64,000 nucleotides of DNA from Orientallactaga sibirica (taxonomy: Eukaryota; Chordata; Mammalia; Rodentia; Dipodidae). How positions within the stretch are numbered: the stretch's first letter is position 1; each line of letters begins with the position of its first letter. This document shows, one piece after another, positions 11,092-22,460 of the stretch. The notes beneath the pieces were generated by a model. The model saw only the letters and a program-made list of their open reading frames with translations. It searched no databases and was not told where the DNA came from. The translations under genes and the position numbers were made by a program. The DNA is taken from contig JAEOAD010000240.1 of NCBI GenBank assembly GCA_036365145.1, positions 3,348,001 through 3,412,000 on the forward strand, in the 5' to 3' direction.

Positions 11092-11418
11092 AGGTCAGGT
11101 CCGGGTCTGGGTCCGCAAGCTCCTTGGTGGGATTCTGGCCAATTTCCTCCTTTCTGATAGATGTTCGCCTCTCCTTCTTTCCCACTGTGGCCGATAAACC
11201 CTGTACACCTTCAGTTTTCAGACAAAGAGTGTATTTTTCTGTTATTTTGCTCAAATTCCTCCCTAGGTTAGGTAGGTGTGACTCCTAAGCAGCCATCTTA
11301 CCTGGAAGGCTGCTAAATTCTTCTTAACCTAAGTATGGATGGTGCTTTAGATTGAAGAGTAGAGATTTGGGGAAATAATTTGTCTTCCTGGTGCCTGTGC
11401 CATGCTCTCTAGATTCTT

Positions 11419-11563
11419 GTTTTGTTTTGTTTTGTTTTGTTTTGCAAGGTAGGGTCTCACTCTGGTCCAGGCTGACCTGGAATTAACTACATCTCAGGGT
11501 GGCCTTGTGCCTCCTGCCATGCCTCGAGTGCTGGGATTAAAGGCGTGCGCCACCACACCCGGC
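11419..11563 (-). mobile_element. B1 SINE with (TTTTG)n tail
   Basis: Antisense B1: (TTTTG)n at 11419-11443, then aaggtagggtctcac, ccaggctgacctggaatt, tgctgggattaaaggcg and accacacccggc. A perfect 17-bp target-site duplication, ATGCTCTCTAGATTCTT, flanks it at 11402-11418 and 11564-11580, so the limits are exact and the insertion is fairly young. Confidence 0.97.
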
Positions 11564-11580
11564 ATGCTCTCTAGATTCTT

Positions 11581-13309
11581 TATTGTGGTAGGGTAGAGTG
11601 CACTATTTCTGCTTCCACAGGTGACAAACAAACTGACTCATCCAGTCCCATTTTATTGTAATAAACTTACAATGACTTCAGGAACATTTTCTATGAACTG
11701 GCCAAATCTATTAAGAAACCAACTCTTCTTTTTCGTAATTTAAATTCAATTGACGCTTTAGCCTGAGATCTCTAGCTTATCTGGTCTTCATTAAGGACCC
11801 GTTAAACTAGGAAGAAAGCCATACATTTTTGGACATTTACACCATTACATATAATATTAATTGACAAATTGTACTAATTAGCTAATTAGAATAGTGTTAT
11901 ATATACAGTTTTACTCACTCTGGAGTATGCATTCTGAGTAGCCTTAAGTGCAGAGTGGAAAAAAAAAAGTTTTTTTTTTTTTTTGTTGTTGTTAATAATG
12001 GGAAGCATTCTGGGATCATCGGTATTCCTGTCAAAGTTGCAGCTACTAAAATTCCTGTAGTCACATCTTGTCTTTAATCACTCAGCAGGATTGAAGGCTC
12101 ATTAGTAAGCTTCTCCAATCCATGTTTGGTGCTGGGCATAGTGATGAAGGAGGGAAATGTAATGATGTAATCAGCACTGTAGATAGCATCAATTGATCCT
12201 CTAGGCAGCACACACTTGATGAGCTCTTCTCCTCAGCAGTGTCTCTACATGGAGCCATCTGAAATCCATGGACTGTGCAGCTCAGCTATGTAAAGGACCA
12301 CAGGTTTACTGTTGTTGTCAGGCTGGTCTGCTTTCCTACTCTAAGGCTCAGGGAAATTTGTGGGCATCAAAACCAAGGTCTTAAAAAGTTTGTCAATAAT
12401 CCAAAAGTCATAAATACTCTGTTAATATTGTATCAAGTGTGTAAAATATTGTTCAATGAAAATATTTGATTTTGTAGCTGTGCTGTATACATATTTGCTT
12501 GAAGTTCATATGATATGAGAAAAATTAAGATAAATTTGTCATCAACTCAGAATAATTCAATTTTATCTTACTTCTATATCTCTACCAAGTATAATATGAC
12601 TGTCAATTAGCCCAGATTAGGAAGAACTTGGTGATGAGAAGACCAAACATTCTAGTGGTCAGGACACTAAAATTCTGCCCTGAGAGCATCTGAAAATTAG
12701 AGATTTTACAAAATTTAAAAAAAAATAAAAAAACTATTAGTCATGCATTTGCACAGTGAATATCTATTTTCTTTCCTGAATATTGCCAATAGACATTCAC
12801 ATGAAACTTTCCAAACTTCTTGGGTTATGGATTGCTTGCTCATGTTTCTGTTTTGCTATTTATTTACCCCTGTGCTTGATTTTCATTCTAATAAGTTTAT
12901 GCTCTGCAAATGTTTGGAGAAGGTAAATCCTTATTGTCAAGCCTGCCTGCATAGTAACGATGATAATTTACTGCTCCTGTTCATATTTATTCAGTACCTC
13001 ATGCGCTATAAGTGCTTATTCAGTTCCAACAATCAGCTTATGTGGTGGGCACAAATTTCTATTGATCACTCACTTGAATAATGCTTATACAATAGCACAG
13101 CTAAGGCTTATATTTATCCTGGCACTCATTTTCAGCATTCACATACCCTGCTGTATAAATAAGGCCATTGTTAAGTAAGATTGCAATTTTTCATAAGTGT
13201 GTGTTAAGAAAGGCTAAGTACTTACTAGTGGGAAATAAAACATTAAGAGATTAACCAAAAAAGTAATAATCTGTGCTGCTTGCCTAATAGAGGATTATAT
13301 AATAATTAT
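11581..13309. other. Unique AT-rich DNA, nothing recognised
   Basis: This contains homopolymer runs (A/T at 11960-11985 and A at 12716-12732) but no repeat I can name. The open frames here (for example at 12743-13081) have no recognisable domain and a composition typical of AT-rich noncoding DNA. Confidence 0.5.
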
Positions 13310-13385
13310 ATATATGACACACACACAAACACATGCACATATACATGCATATATCTGTATATATATATACATACATAATATTGTA
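13310..13385. repeat. Mixed (CA)n/(TA)n simple repeat
   Basis: Alternating purine-pyrimidine sequence: acacacacac followed by catgcacatatacatgcata and a tatatata run. Degenerate microsatellite. Confidence 0.85.
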
Positions 13386-13671
13386 TGTATCCATTATAAT
13401 ATCTAGAATAGGAATCTGAGACAAAGGTAATAAAATATGAAGATATTTTAAAATGGCCTCAACTTTTTCATAAATAAGTGAGAATACTTAACAACAAAAG
13501 TATTACAAACAATAGTAGAGAGTAAAGATCTGAAAGAGCTCCCTAGCTCAATTTTAGAGATCAGAAAAATGTCAAAGGCCTATCCAGTGTCATAATGTAA
13601 AGTAGTGACTGATTCACAGCTTGAAAAGGGATTTATGACAAATCAGTGCCCTTCTGTTTGAAGCTGGCTCC

Positions 13672-13724
13672 TAAAAAAAAGTATTTTTATGTATTTTATA
13701 GTGCAAGGGAAGGAAGGAGGGCAG

Positions 13725-13777
<53 letters not shown>

Positions 13778-13940
13778 CAGGCAGTGAGTATTGGAATGCC
13801 AATACCTATTGCCTCTGCAAATGAACTACAGATGCATGTGCCACTTTGTGCATCTGGCTTTCTGTGGGTACTATGGAATTGAATCTATGCTGTCAGACTT
13901 GGCAAACAAACACCTTTACCTACTAATCCTCTCCAGCCCC
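13672..13940 (-). mobile_element. tRNA-derived SINE (short type)
   Basis: Antisense copy: a long (GA)n run at 13731-13771, then cagatgcatgtgccac and tgtgcatctggctt, ending in tcctctccagccc, the complement of the SINE head. Several point differences from other copies suggest moderate age. Confidence 0.9.
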
Positions 13941-14157
13941 AAAGTTGACTCTGTATATCCTTAAAATTTTTAGAACACCATTGATGCTTTTCCTTATGAG
14001 ATCACGTGGGCATTGCTTAGCATCATGACCCAGTAAAATGGTGATTATTTTTGAAATAAAGTTTAAAGTTCATAGTTTCAGGGAGAGTTAGTAGAAATTA
14101 AGAAATTGATATTTATCAGAGACAGATATGATTTTTCTAAAGTTTATTTTATCTGTC

Positions 14158-14502
14158 TGTGGTAGTTCAAATATATGGCCCCCAATATATTCAGTGTTTT
14201 ATTAGTTTGTAGTTTGCATCTGCATCCACCTGGCTGTAGGCAGTGTCACTGGGCAGATCTTAAGGTGTGGTGGATTTGAGATTTCAATCTAAAGATATGA
14301 AAAATGTGCCTAGCTGGGGTTCCGAAAGTGTGCTGTGCTGTGTGGCTTTTGGTTTTCTCTCTCTTTGCCTAATCCTTTAAGAGGGGGCCAACTTCTACCC
14401 TAATGGAACTTCCCCTGGATCTATGAGCTTCAAAATATCCCTTCCTCCATAACTGTGTCTGGTCTGGAAGTATATCTCACTGAACCAAAGCTGTCTGCTA
14501 CA
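14158..14502 (+). mobile_element. Solo MaLR-type LTR
   Basis: This is homologous along its length to the two LTRs of the element at 53760-55668, sharing ggcccccaatatattcagtg, ttattagtttgtagtttgc and gaacttcccctggatct. It begins TGTGGTAG and ends GCTACA. Flanking pentamers CTGTC (14153-14157) and CTGCC (14503-14507) look like a 5-bp duplication with one change. A solo LTR is what remains after recombination between the two LTRs of a provirus. Confidence 0.9.
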
Positions 14503-15154
14503 CTGCCCAAAACTCTTTTTTTTTTTCTATGTGCAATCTTTTAAAATCAATATACAGAACATTAAGGCCTTACATTAAATAATGTTATCAAAATACCCTT
14601 ATTACATTATTTGTGTCATGTGGAAGTATTTGTAATAATAAAGTTCACAGCGGCTGTTTTTCATGCACACATTTGGATAGGTGCATGACTTGCCTATACT
14701 GATTCCTCTGTGCCATTACATCTTAATACATCTGTCAGAAAAATGTGATTGGTACAATGCTCCCTGTATCTCTCCATTTCTTTACTCAGTCTACTACTGG
14801 CAAGTAAATATGGCTTATTTCATTAGAGAATTTCAGAAAAGCAAGATCATTTCTGGCCCAGGTTGTCCTTTAATGGTAGCTGGCCTACAAATAAGTTTCT
14901 ACCATGTTGCCTAAAGAGAAGTCCTTGCACCATTCAGAGTTGTCAGTTATGACATTTGCCTTATTCTTGGGTTCAGTTTGCAGATTTTCCTTTATTCTCA
15001 CAATAATTGTTTCTTCTAGCTCACTCTTCTGTGATATTTTAGGCTAGTCCTCCATCAAATGCTCCTGGAATAGACTGATAACAATATTTCCCACTAAACA
15101 CATGTTATTAAAATTAGCTTAAATACTTTTAGGGAGAAAAAACACTTTTATCTT
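14503..15154. other. Unique DNA, nothing recognised
   Basis: AT-rich sequence between the solo LTR and a B1. One 77-residue frame (14681-14914) has no recognisable motif. Confidence 0.5.
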
Positions 15155-15292
15155 CCAATTTTAATTTTTTGGGTAGGATTTTCCCTAGCCCCAGCTGACC
15201 TGGAATTAGTCTCAGGCCTTGAACTCACAGGCCTTCAACCTCAGCCTCCCAAGTGCTGGGATTAAAGGTGTGTGCCACCATACCTGGCCAGT
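15155..15292 (-). mobile_element. B1-type SINE
   Basis: Antisense B1: ccagctgacctggaattag, cctcccaagtgctgggat, taaaggtgtgtgccaccat and acctggcc. Slightly diverged and with a short internal loss. Confidence 0.9.
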
Positions 15293-15447
15293 TTTAACCT
15301 TCTTAATGATTTTTATTAATGAATTTTTGAGAGAGCAAACACTCTTAGGCTAGTGGCAGAGGAAGAGATTTATCCCCTTGATAGCTTTTCAGTGCTGAAA
15401 TCACTATTCTGATTCTATGGGGATATCTTCAAATTTCTGCCTTCTGT

Positions 15448-15779
15448 AAATCAGTTCTCTCTCTCTCAATTTCTCATCTCTCTCTTTTCTCACTCTTCTC
15501 TGCTCTCCTTTTTCTATATTCTCTTCCCTCTCCTCTTTCTATGTTCTCTCTCCCCTCTCTTCCTTTCTCCCATTTCCCTCTCTTCCTCTCTCACTCCTCT
15601 TTCTCCTCTCCTCTCTCTGTATCGTCTCTCCTATCTCCTCTCTGTCATCTATCTCCTTTTCTCTCTCCTCTCTCTTATCTCTCACTCTCTATTCTGTCTC
15701 TCTCCTATTTCTTCTTCTCTTACTCCTATCTTCTCTCTTTCCCCTCTCCTTTCTCTGTTTTCTCTCTTTCTCATTCCCC
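15448..15779. repeat. Long polypyrimidine (CT-rich) tract
   Basis: About 330 bases are almost entirely C and T on the plus strand, as degenerate tctc/ttcc words with few purines. A 126-residue Ser/Leu/Phe-rich open frame across it is a composition artefact. Such tracts can form triplex DNA and commonly arise from degenerate (CT)n tails. Confidence 0.9.
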
Positions 15780-16503
15780 AGACTCACACATTATATCTAT
15801 ACATATATATATACATTTCTGTGTAGTTTACATAATTTTTATGTTGAGTACTATAGAAAATGATGAGGACAGAATTGTAGTAAGGAAGTCAACTCTGACA
15901 TTTGTATTTCCATGTACATAACATTTACACACATAGATCTCTAGCTCTTTAAAATCACTGAAGAAGAATTACCAAAGCTGGCAGTTTGAGAAAATTTAGC
16001 AGCTTTCACTCACAACCTTGAAGAATGAAGCCAACAGTGAATATGAACATCCCATTTCCCCTTGCTGAGCCAGATGCAGTTCTGTGGTTGAGGTCCATTT
16101 GCAAGCTTTATTTTCTTGAGAAGAAAATATAGTTATTAAGTGTTTGTCAAACTTCAGAAACATTTTTCTTTATCTGCTGCACTTTCTTTGTTGTGACTAT
16201 TATGGTAAATATTTCATGTCCTACAAATGTTCATTTGGAATATAGCAAAAAACATCTTTTGTAATTTCTTTGTAGACATCATATTGGACAAATAGAAATT
16301 TTACAAAATAGAAACTAGGAAATGATTAGTAGTTTGTTTGACAAAGCAGTATCAAAGGACGTTGTAAGACTACATTGTCACAGCATGAACATCATTGAAT
16401 GTATTCATGCAAACTGAGATGGAATAGATCACATGACATGAATGATCTCTTTGATGTCATGAAGAGACATGGTAAGCTGAAGATGGATGAGGCTGCTAAT
16501 CAC
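15780..16503. other. Unique DNA, nothing recognised
   Basis: AT-rich unique sequence with a short tatatata run near 15800. No repeat, RNA gene or coding signal seen. Confidence 0.5.
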
Positions 16504-16735
16504 TGTAGCATGGCATCTTAGTGGTTAAGGTGTTTGCCTGCAAAGCCAAAGGACCTCAGTTCAATTCCCCAGGACCCACGTAAGCCAGATGCACAAGGTG
16601 GCACACGCATCTGGAGTTTGTTTGCAGTGGTTGGAGGCCCTAGCATGCCCATCTCTCTCTTTCCCTCTGTCTGTCTCTTTCTTTCTCTCTCAAATAAATA
16701 AATAAACAATAAATAAATAATTTTTTAAAAAAGTG
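16504..16735 (+). mobile_element. tRNA-derived SINE (short type)
   Basis: Sense copy: tggcatcttagtggttaagg (A-box region), agttcaattccccaggac (B-box region), agccagatgcacaaggtgg, then a CT-rich tract and an AAATAAATAAATA tail. The A- and B-box-like words derive from the parental tRNA internal promoter. The head is slightly altered. Confidence 0.92.
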
Positions 16736-19700
16736 TTGCATAGTAACAGTATAAATAATTCTCAGTTATTTGAAGTCATTATCAAGGATTAAGTAGTGAA
16801 CATACTCGTATTTTCCTTCGCTTTTATATGTCTGCCAGTCAAGGTTTATTTACACTAGCATCACCAAAAACATGTGAATAACGTGTTAGGATTCCACCAA
16901 GTGATGACCTTTTGGCTTAATAACCATCTTACGAGATGACATATGTGGAATTTGTCATTTACCACAAATGTGCTATGCCATGAATGGTTTTATTTATAAA
17001 TACTTAATGGTTATATTAAAACCACCAGCCACAAGGCCAAAGTCAAAGCCACTTAAAGACTGAGGCAAAATCCCTTCAAATAAATTGTGTTGAGATGATA
17101 ATGGTAAGTTGCTTTTGGATGGAGTGAAGAAAGGAAGCTTTGTGCAAAGAGAAGCCTACTGCTCAGGAGACCTCAGTGCCAGTCTGTATCACGTGGCACT
17201 TGTCATGCTAATGTGAAGATAAGCTGGTGATCAGAAATTATCTAGTGGGTTGAGAGACTGAAAGCACAACTAAAGCAGTAACTCTCCTGATCAGAAGTTT
17301 CAAAAACAATTGCTTTGGTTTTATTTAAAAGATTAGTTAAAATTATCAACAATAAATGGCCTATTGACTTTATGTTCCTATTTTAGCCATAAAAGGACTG
17401 GAAGAAACAGAAATATTCCCTTCAAGTGTGCTACTGAATGACATTTACACAGGGAAAAGATATTCTGTTTTCCTCTGTCTTAAGGGTATACATCAAAGTT
17501 AGTGATTTAAATAATGGCCTTTTATGAAAAGTTTTAACTATCCATGCCTGGTTTTATGCTAGGAGCTTCTTGTGCATTAAGGCCAACATCTCAGTTAGTC
17601 CCAGGACCCAAGCACCTTTCAGTTCTCTCTAATGACAAGCAATGTCCTTTCAGGATGTTATATAGTTTTAGTCAACATTCATGAATGGTGTAAGCAGAAA
17701 CTGAATTATGTCTCAGAGCTAATATTAAAAAAAATAATGTTTGTAAAACTGTAGTCATGATTTTGTTAGTATTAGCTGAATTGTAGAGCAAAGTTTTCCT
17801 TTAGTCATCTAAATGCTTTCTTGTAGGACAGAGGCTTTGAGCTCCAAATGGTTGATTATGTGTAATGTTTGTTTTATTCCATTAATAAATGTGAAAAGTG
17901 TTTAGAAAATTCTCTGGGTCTTCAGAGTCCTTCAAGAAGGTATTTATACTTCTGGCATTACCCTTCTCACTTTCTGCATGACAGTGAAGAGAGGTTCCTG
18001 GTGTAATCCAGCTCTAGTGGATGCCCTGCAATGCCATGCCTCTCCCTGGAGTCTCAGGTTAGATTGATTTCACTATTTGATTAAACTTGGGTGTTTTTGA
18101 AAATATTTGAATTTGTAGCACACTTTTGATAACATACTATGGTTGAAAAAGCTTGGTACATTTTCAAATTTTCCCCTAAGACATTTTTTTCACTTATCTT
18201 TCTAGTAACATTATTCTCCTATAAATTTAAAAAGCAAAAATTTGAGGATAGCCTTGAAAAGTCAAACTTAATTTCCTTTACTAGAAATTACATCAGACTT
18301 TGTCATTTGGCCATCAGTAACTTAAAAAAAATCATCTTCCATATTATGGGAGAGGGAGAATTCATTATGTTAAACAAGAAGTCGGCATGTTGGCTTTCTT
18401 TGTGTAACATAAATTTAGTTAAGTAGGAAGAAATTAGAAAGCATACATAATTATTTTAAATAAACATTACCCATATGGTGATTTGGTGTATCCCTAATGC
18501 TGACAAGATGTGACATGATGGTTTTTCTTTTGGGATCTATCTAACCTGTGTTACTTTGCTGGCTTTCATCTGTTCAGTAATGTGTTACTTTCAGTGAGAA
18601 AATTTCTGTGGGAATATGTGTGAACACTGTAGGCAAATGGATATAGGAAGCAGATTTAAGTTATTAATTAATTTTTGCTTTATCTAATAGCAATACACTA
18701 AATTATTTTCTAGCTTCAGTGAGTAGACTAGATTAAGTTTAGACATGTGTGGGATATATTTGTAGTTATAATGGGGATCCCCCAGTTCAATGACTTCCAA
18801 CTTATTATCTTTACATTATTCTCATGTTTTAGTTTGGGATTGAATGTTTAACACACTAAACAATCAGATACTGATCAATATGAGCCTTTGCTTATGGATG
18901 CAGAATGTTAGTCCTCTTGTCTTATAAACAAATGAACATATGCAATGAGTATAAAATAACCTCATCTAATTGAAATCTTTGGAGGGAAGAAGGTCTCTTA
19001 TAACATGAAAGTGGAAGAGAAGTGGTTGGGGGTGGGAGGTCTCAGAGGAACAAGGTAGACAGCCAAAAACAATCTGTTTTAAAAAAATCCTTAATGAAAC
19101 CTGATTCTCTGTATACTACCCAATTTTTAAATAAAATTTTCTCTTTTAAAGAGAGCTTTAACCCAATACCTCTTTAAAAAAACACACAATGTTAGAAGTT
19201 GCAGTCTATACTTAAGGATTATAGGCAATGCAAATTGGCAACACTTGACAAATAAAATGTCTTGTCCATTTGCTTAAAAACCATGTTTACCCTAAAGGGA
19301 ATAAAGAAAACATTAGTATGTTCTGTGGGACATAAGTAAATTTGAGAGGAAAGCAAACAGTTTTAGTACTAAGGAGCAGAAACAAAGTAAAGGAATAAGT
19401 GACATCCATTCCAAGGTCAGAAACATAAATACCCTGAGTATAGGGACTATTTATTTCTCCTTGAATTTTTGGTTCTGAGCCCCCTTGATAGTGTATACAG
19501 AGGCACTCAGTATCTGTTAGCAGAATTGCCTTGAATATGGTTGAATGTTGAATAAACCTACTACTTGGATTTGTATGGACAGATAATCCCAGCAGGAGCA
19601 ATCATCATCCAGAGATCCATAATGAGTGTCCTTCAGACAATATGGAAATGATATCAAAGTCTGCTACTGATTGAAGTAATAAAAAAATCCTTGGTAACAT

Positions 19701-19951
19701 GAAGAGCAGTTAAATTCAATGTGTTTAGAGACCCTGATACACTTAGGATTTTAAGGTTCTCCTAGCTGATACAAAAGGAAAATCAAAAGTGCAGAAGTTA
19801 TGTGATAAAGAATAACTTTTTTGTTGAAGAACTTAATGTTGCAAAATAAAAGAACTTTAAAATCTTTGAGTGTACCTGCTAGCATAGCACAAAGGAATGT
19901 TAGACTTCATACTAAGGATCTTACTCACTGATTAGAGTATGAACTTTTAAA
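16736..19951. other. Unique AT-rich DNA, nothing recognised
   Basis: About 3.2 kb without a repeat or open frame that I can name. Two frames of about 100 residues (18139-18426 plus, 19287-19601 minus) show no domain, no splice-flanked exon signature and low-complexity composition. This may be intronic or intergenic. Confidence 0.5.
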
Positions 19952-20150
19952 AAAATATATTTTATTTGTTTATTTATTTAAGAGAGAGAGTGAGAGACAG
20001 AATAGGCATGCTGGGGCCTTGAGCCACTGCAAATGAAATCCAGATGCATGTGCCACCTTGTGTATCTGGCTTACATGGGTACTGGGAATTGAACCTGAGT
20101 CTTTAGGCTTCAGATAAGGGCCTTAACCACCAAGCCATCTCTCCAATCCC
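19952..20150 (-). mobile_element. tRNA-derived SINE (short type)
   Basis: Antisense copy: tttatttgtttatttattta tail, (GA)n, cagatgcatgtgccacctt, gtgtatctggcttacatggg, and aagccatctctccaatccc. Confidence 0.92.
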
Positions 20151-20322
20151 AAGTATGAACTTTTGATAAAGAGCCATAATCTGTATTCCAGACAAGAGGC
20201 TTCTAGGTTTTCGGACCAGTGTATATATCCCTTTGGATACATACTTGTACATAAAATTGAAAATAGTGCCAATGGAGAGTTTCTTCCCACTTAAAACATT
20301 TAAAAGAATTAATACAGGCTTT

Positions 20323-20596
20323 TTTTTTTTTTTTTTTTTGGAAAGTGACAGGGAGAAAGAGACACACAGAGAAAGACAGAGAGAAAGGAAGAGGCAGAGA
20401 ATGGGCACGCCAGGACTTCTCAGTCAGTGTGAACGAATTTCAACTGCGTGCACCCCTTTGTGCACATGTACGACATTGCTTGCTTGCACGTTTGCATCAC
20501 TTTTGTGTCTGGCTAAAAGTGGGACCTGGAGATTTGAGCAAACATTCTTAGGCTTTGAAGGTAGGTGCCTTAATCACTAAGCCATCTCTCCAGCCC
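20323..20596 (-). mobile_element. tRNA-derived SINE (long variant)
   Basis: Antisense copy with a perfect 12-bp target-site duplication AATACAGGCTTT at 20311-20322 and 20597-20608. It starts with a T run and a GA-rich tract and ends tctctccagccc. It contains the extended central segment (gtgcacatgtacgacattgc). It lies about 100 bp from a plus-strand copy of the same subfamily. Confidence 0.95.
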
Positions 20597-20696
20597 AATA
20601 CAGGCTTTCAAACAAACACAAACCTACTTACTCAGCTTCTCTATGATATTTCTTTTATCGTCTCACATATTACTTTAATTAAAAATAAATTGATTT

Positions 20697-20913
20697 GGGC
20701 TGGAGAGATGGCTTAGTGATTAAAGCGCCTGCCTGCCAAGCCTAAGAATGCCTGTTCAATTCTCCAGGTCCCACGTTTAGCCAGACACAAGTGACACAAG
20801 CATGCAATCCCTAGTTTGCCCACAAGGGGGTGCACGTGTCTGGAGTTCATTCGCAGCAGCTGAAATGGCCCTGGTGCACCTATTTTCTCTTTCTGCCTCT
20901 TCCTCTCTCTCTG

Positions 20914-20964
<51 letters not shown>

Positions 20965-20982
20965 AAAATTATTTCAATCCAT
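20697..20982 (+). mobile_element. tRNA-derived SINE (long variant)
   Basis: Sense copy: gggctggagagatggcttag, the long central segment with gcccacaagggggtgcac, then a long (CT)n run (20905-20960). The flanking duplication is near TAAATTGATTT, at 20686-20696 and 20983-20993. Confidence 0.93.
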
Positions 20983-21099
20983 TAAATTGATTTTATGGCT
21001 CATTAATAGATTGTAACCTTATTAATGATGGTTTGAACATCTCTGCAGCAGAGCTATCAAAATGCCAAGTAAGCTAAATGTGTTTTATAAAATGTGTTT

Positions 21100-21256
21100 A
21101 TTTGTTTGTTTGTTTTATTTTTCAAGGGAAGGTCTTGCTCTAGCCCAGGCTGACCTGGAATTCACTTATGTAGTCTCAAGGTGGCCTCAAACTCATGGCA
21201 TTCCTGCTATCTCTGCCTCCCAAGCGCTGGGACTAAAAGCATGCTTTATCATGCTC
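21100..21256 (-). mobile_element. B1-type SINE
   Basis: Antisense B1 with a (TTTG)n-like start, then caggctgacctggaattcac, gtctcaaggtggcctcaaac and cctcccaagcgctgggacta. Confidence 0.93.
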
Positions 21257-21556
21257 TGAAAAATGTGTTTATTGAATACTTTAGTGAGAACTCCAACAGT
21301 CTGCCATGGCTTTTGTAAAGATTGAGTCTTAATCACTGATGAGAAACTCTGGTCTGGCAGGGCCTTTGTTAATCCCTGGATGGTGAACATGATGGATGAA
21401 ATCAGATCAAATCATGAGAGGAATCCGACACTGTTACTGCCTTAAAGATGGATGCGTCCACAGTACATGGGAATGGCTGCTTCAGATAAGCAGCAAGGAC
21501 ATGGGATCCTTGAACAAGGAGTAAAGTTTACCATCAATGAGAATAAGCTTAAAAGT

Positions 21557-21686
21557 ACCTTATCAGTACACTTGGGAGGCAGAGGTAAGAGGATCACTGT
21601 GAGTTCGAGGCTACCCTGAGACTACATAGTGAATTTCAGGTCAGCCTTGGCTAGAGTGAAACCCTACCTCAAAAAAAAAAAAAAAT
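21557..21686 (+). mobile_element. B1-type SINE, 5'-truncated
   Basis: Sense B1 beginning inside the element at acttgggaggcagagg, continuing gtgagttcgaggctaccctg and gaaaccctacctc, and ending in a 15-A tail. The first quarter is absent. Confidence 0.92.
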
Positions 21687-21800
21687 TACCTTTGTCTTCA
21701 AAGACTTCAGGCAAGAAAGTAACCTGTCCGACACCTTAGTTTCAATTTGTGAGTCCTGCTGTGAGTGGATTTAGTCGTGCCATGGCAGCCTTTGTATCTT

Positions 21801-21970
21801 CTTTTTTTTTTGTTTGTTTTTTGTTTTTTTGTTTTTTGAGGTATGGTCTCACTCTGTCCCAGGCTGACCTGGAATTCACTATGTAGTCTCAGGGTGGCCT
21901 CGAACTCACAGCAATCATCCTTTCTCTGCCTCCCAAGTGCTGGGATTAAAGGCATACGCCACCATGCCCA
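21801..21970 (-). mobile_element. B1 SINE with exact target duplication
   Basis: Antisense B1 with a perfect 16-bp duplication GCAGCCTTTGTATCTT at 21785-21800 and 21971-21986. It has a T/TG-rich start, ggtatggtctcactctgtcc, gtctcagggtggcctcgaac and gctgggattaaaggcatac. Confidence 0.96.
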
Positions 21971-22082
21971 GCAGCCTTTGTATCTTATTCTGACAGTTTG
22001 TAGAGTTTGTTTTGAAGTAATATTAAGTTAGCAGAACAGCCAAGATCCTATGCTATTCTTCTTCATTTAAAACATGTTTGAG

Positions 22083-22285
22083 GGGCTGGAGAGATGGCTT
22101 AGTGATTAAGGTGTTTGCCTACAAAGCCAAACTACCCAGGTCGTAAGCCAGATGCACAAGGTGGTGCATGCATCTAAAGTTTGTTTATAGTGGCTGAAGG
22201 CCCTGATATGCCCATTCTCTCTCTCAGATTCTTTCTATCTCTCAAATAAATGAAATGAATAAATAATTAAATAAATATTAAATAA
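22083..22285 (+). mobile_element. tRNA-derived SINE (short type)
   Basis: Sense copy: gggctggagagatggcttag, agccagatgcacaaggtgg, a short CT tract and an AAATAAATGAAATG-like tail. The B-box region is partly deleted: ctacccaggtcgtaagcc replaces the usual longer text. Confidence 0.93.
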
Positions 22286-22389
22286 GTTTGATTTGCAAGT
22301 CCTTCTGACAAAAAACAGGACAATGTGTATTTTGAAGCATTGCTTAATTAACAATGATGTGTTTCTTCATTTGTGAATCCTTCTCTCAA

Positions 22390-22460
22390 ATATACATATA
22401 TATGTACACACACCCATACACACACACGTGCATGCACACACACATGTACACACACCCATA
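22390..22460. repeat. Degenerate (CA)n repeat
   Basis: Words such as acacacacccatacacacac and gcatgcacacacacatg. A related TG-rich patch lies at 22595-22650. Confidence 0.85.

Larger units (their letters stand above)
9640..11325 (-). mobile_element. Internally deleted L1
   Basis: From right to left on the minus strand: 5' region with a basic open frame (11018-11254), endonuclease segment (10560-11075), then a jump to the C-terminal half of ORF2 (10310-9665). Most of the reverse transcriptase is missing; the junction lies near 10318. The C-terminal piece (9754-10056) contains KLLHCWWKCSLLEPLWK. A B1-type SINE sits within it at about 10420-10552. The extreme 5' end contains tcttacctggaagg near 11300, just before unique DNA. 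Confidence 0.75.

Noticed and set aside
12743..13081. 112-residue open frame
   Set aside because: No domain, no splice or start context, in AT-rich DNA; length is within chance for 64 kb.
15541..15921. 126-residue open frame, Ser/Leu/Phe-rich
   Set aside because: It is a translation of the CT-rich tract; composition alone explains the lack of stops.
16504..16590. tRNA-gene-like A and B boxes at SINE heads
   Set aside because: They sit in SINE heads followed by CT and A-rich tails and do not fold into an intact tRNA; SINEs, not tRNA genes.
20103..20408. 101-residue minus frame and 115-residue plus frame across 20.1-20.6 kb
   Set aside because: Both are readings through a SINE and its GA/CT tract.
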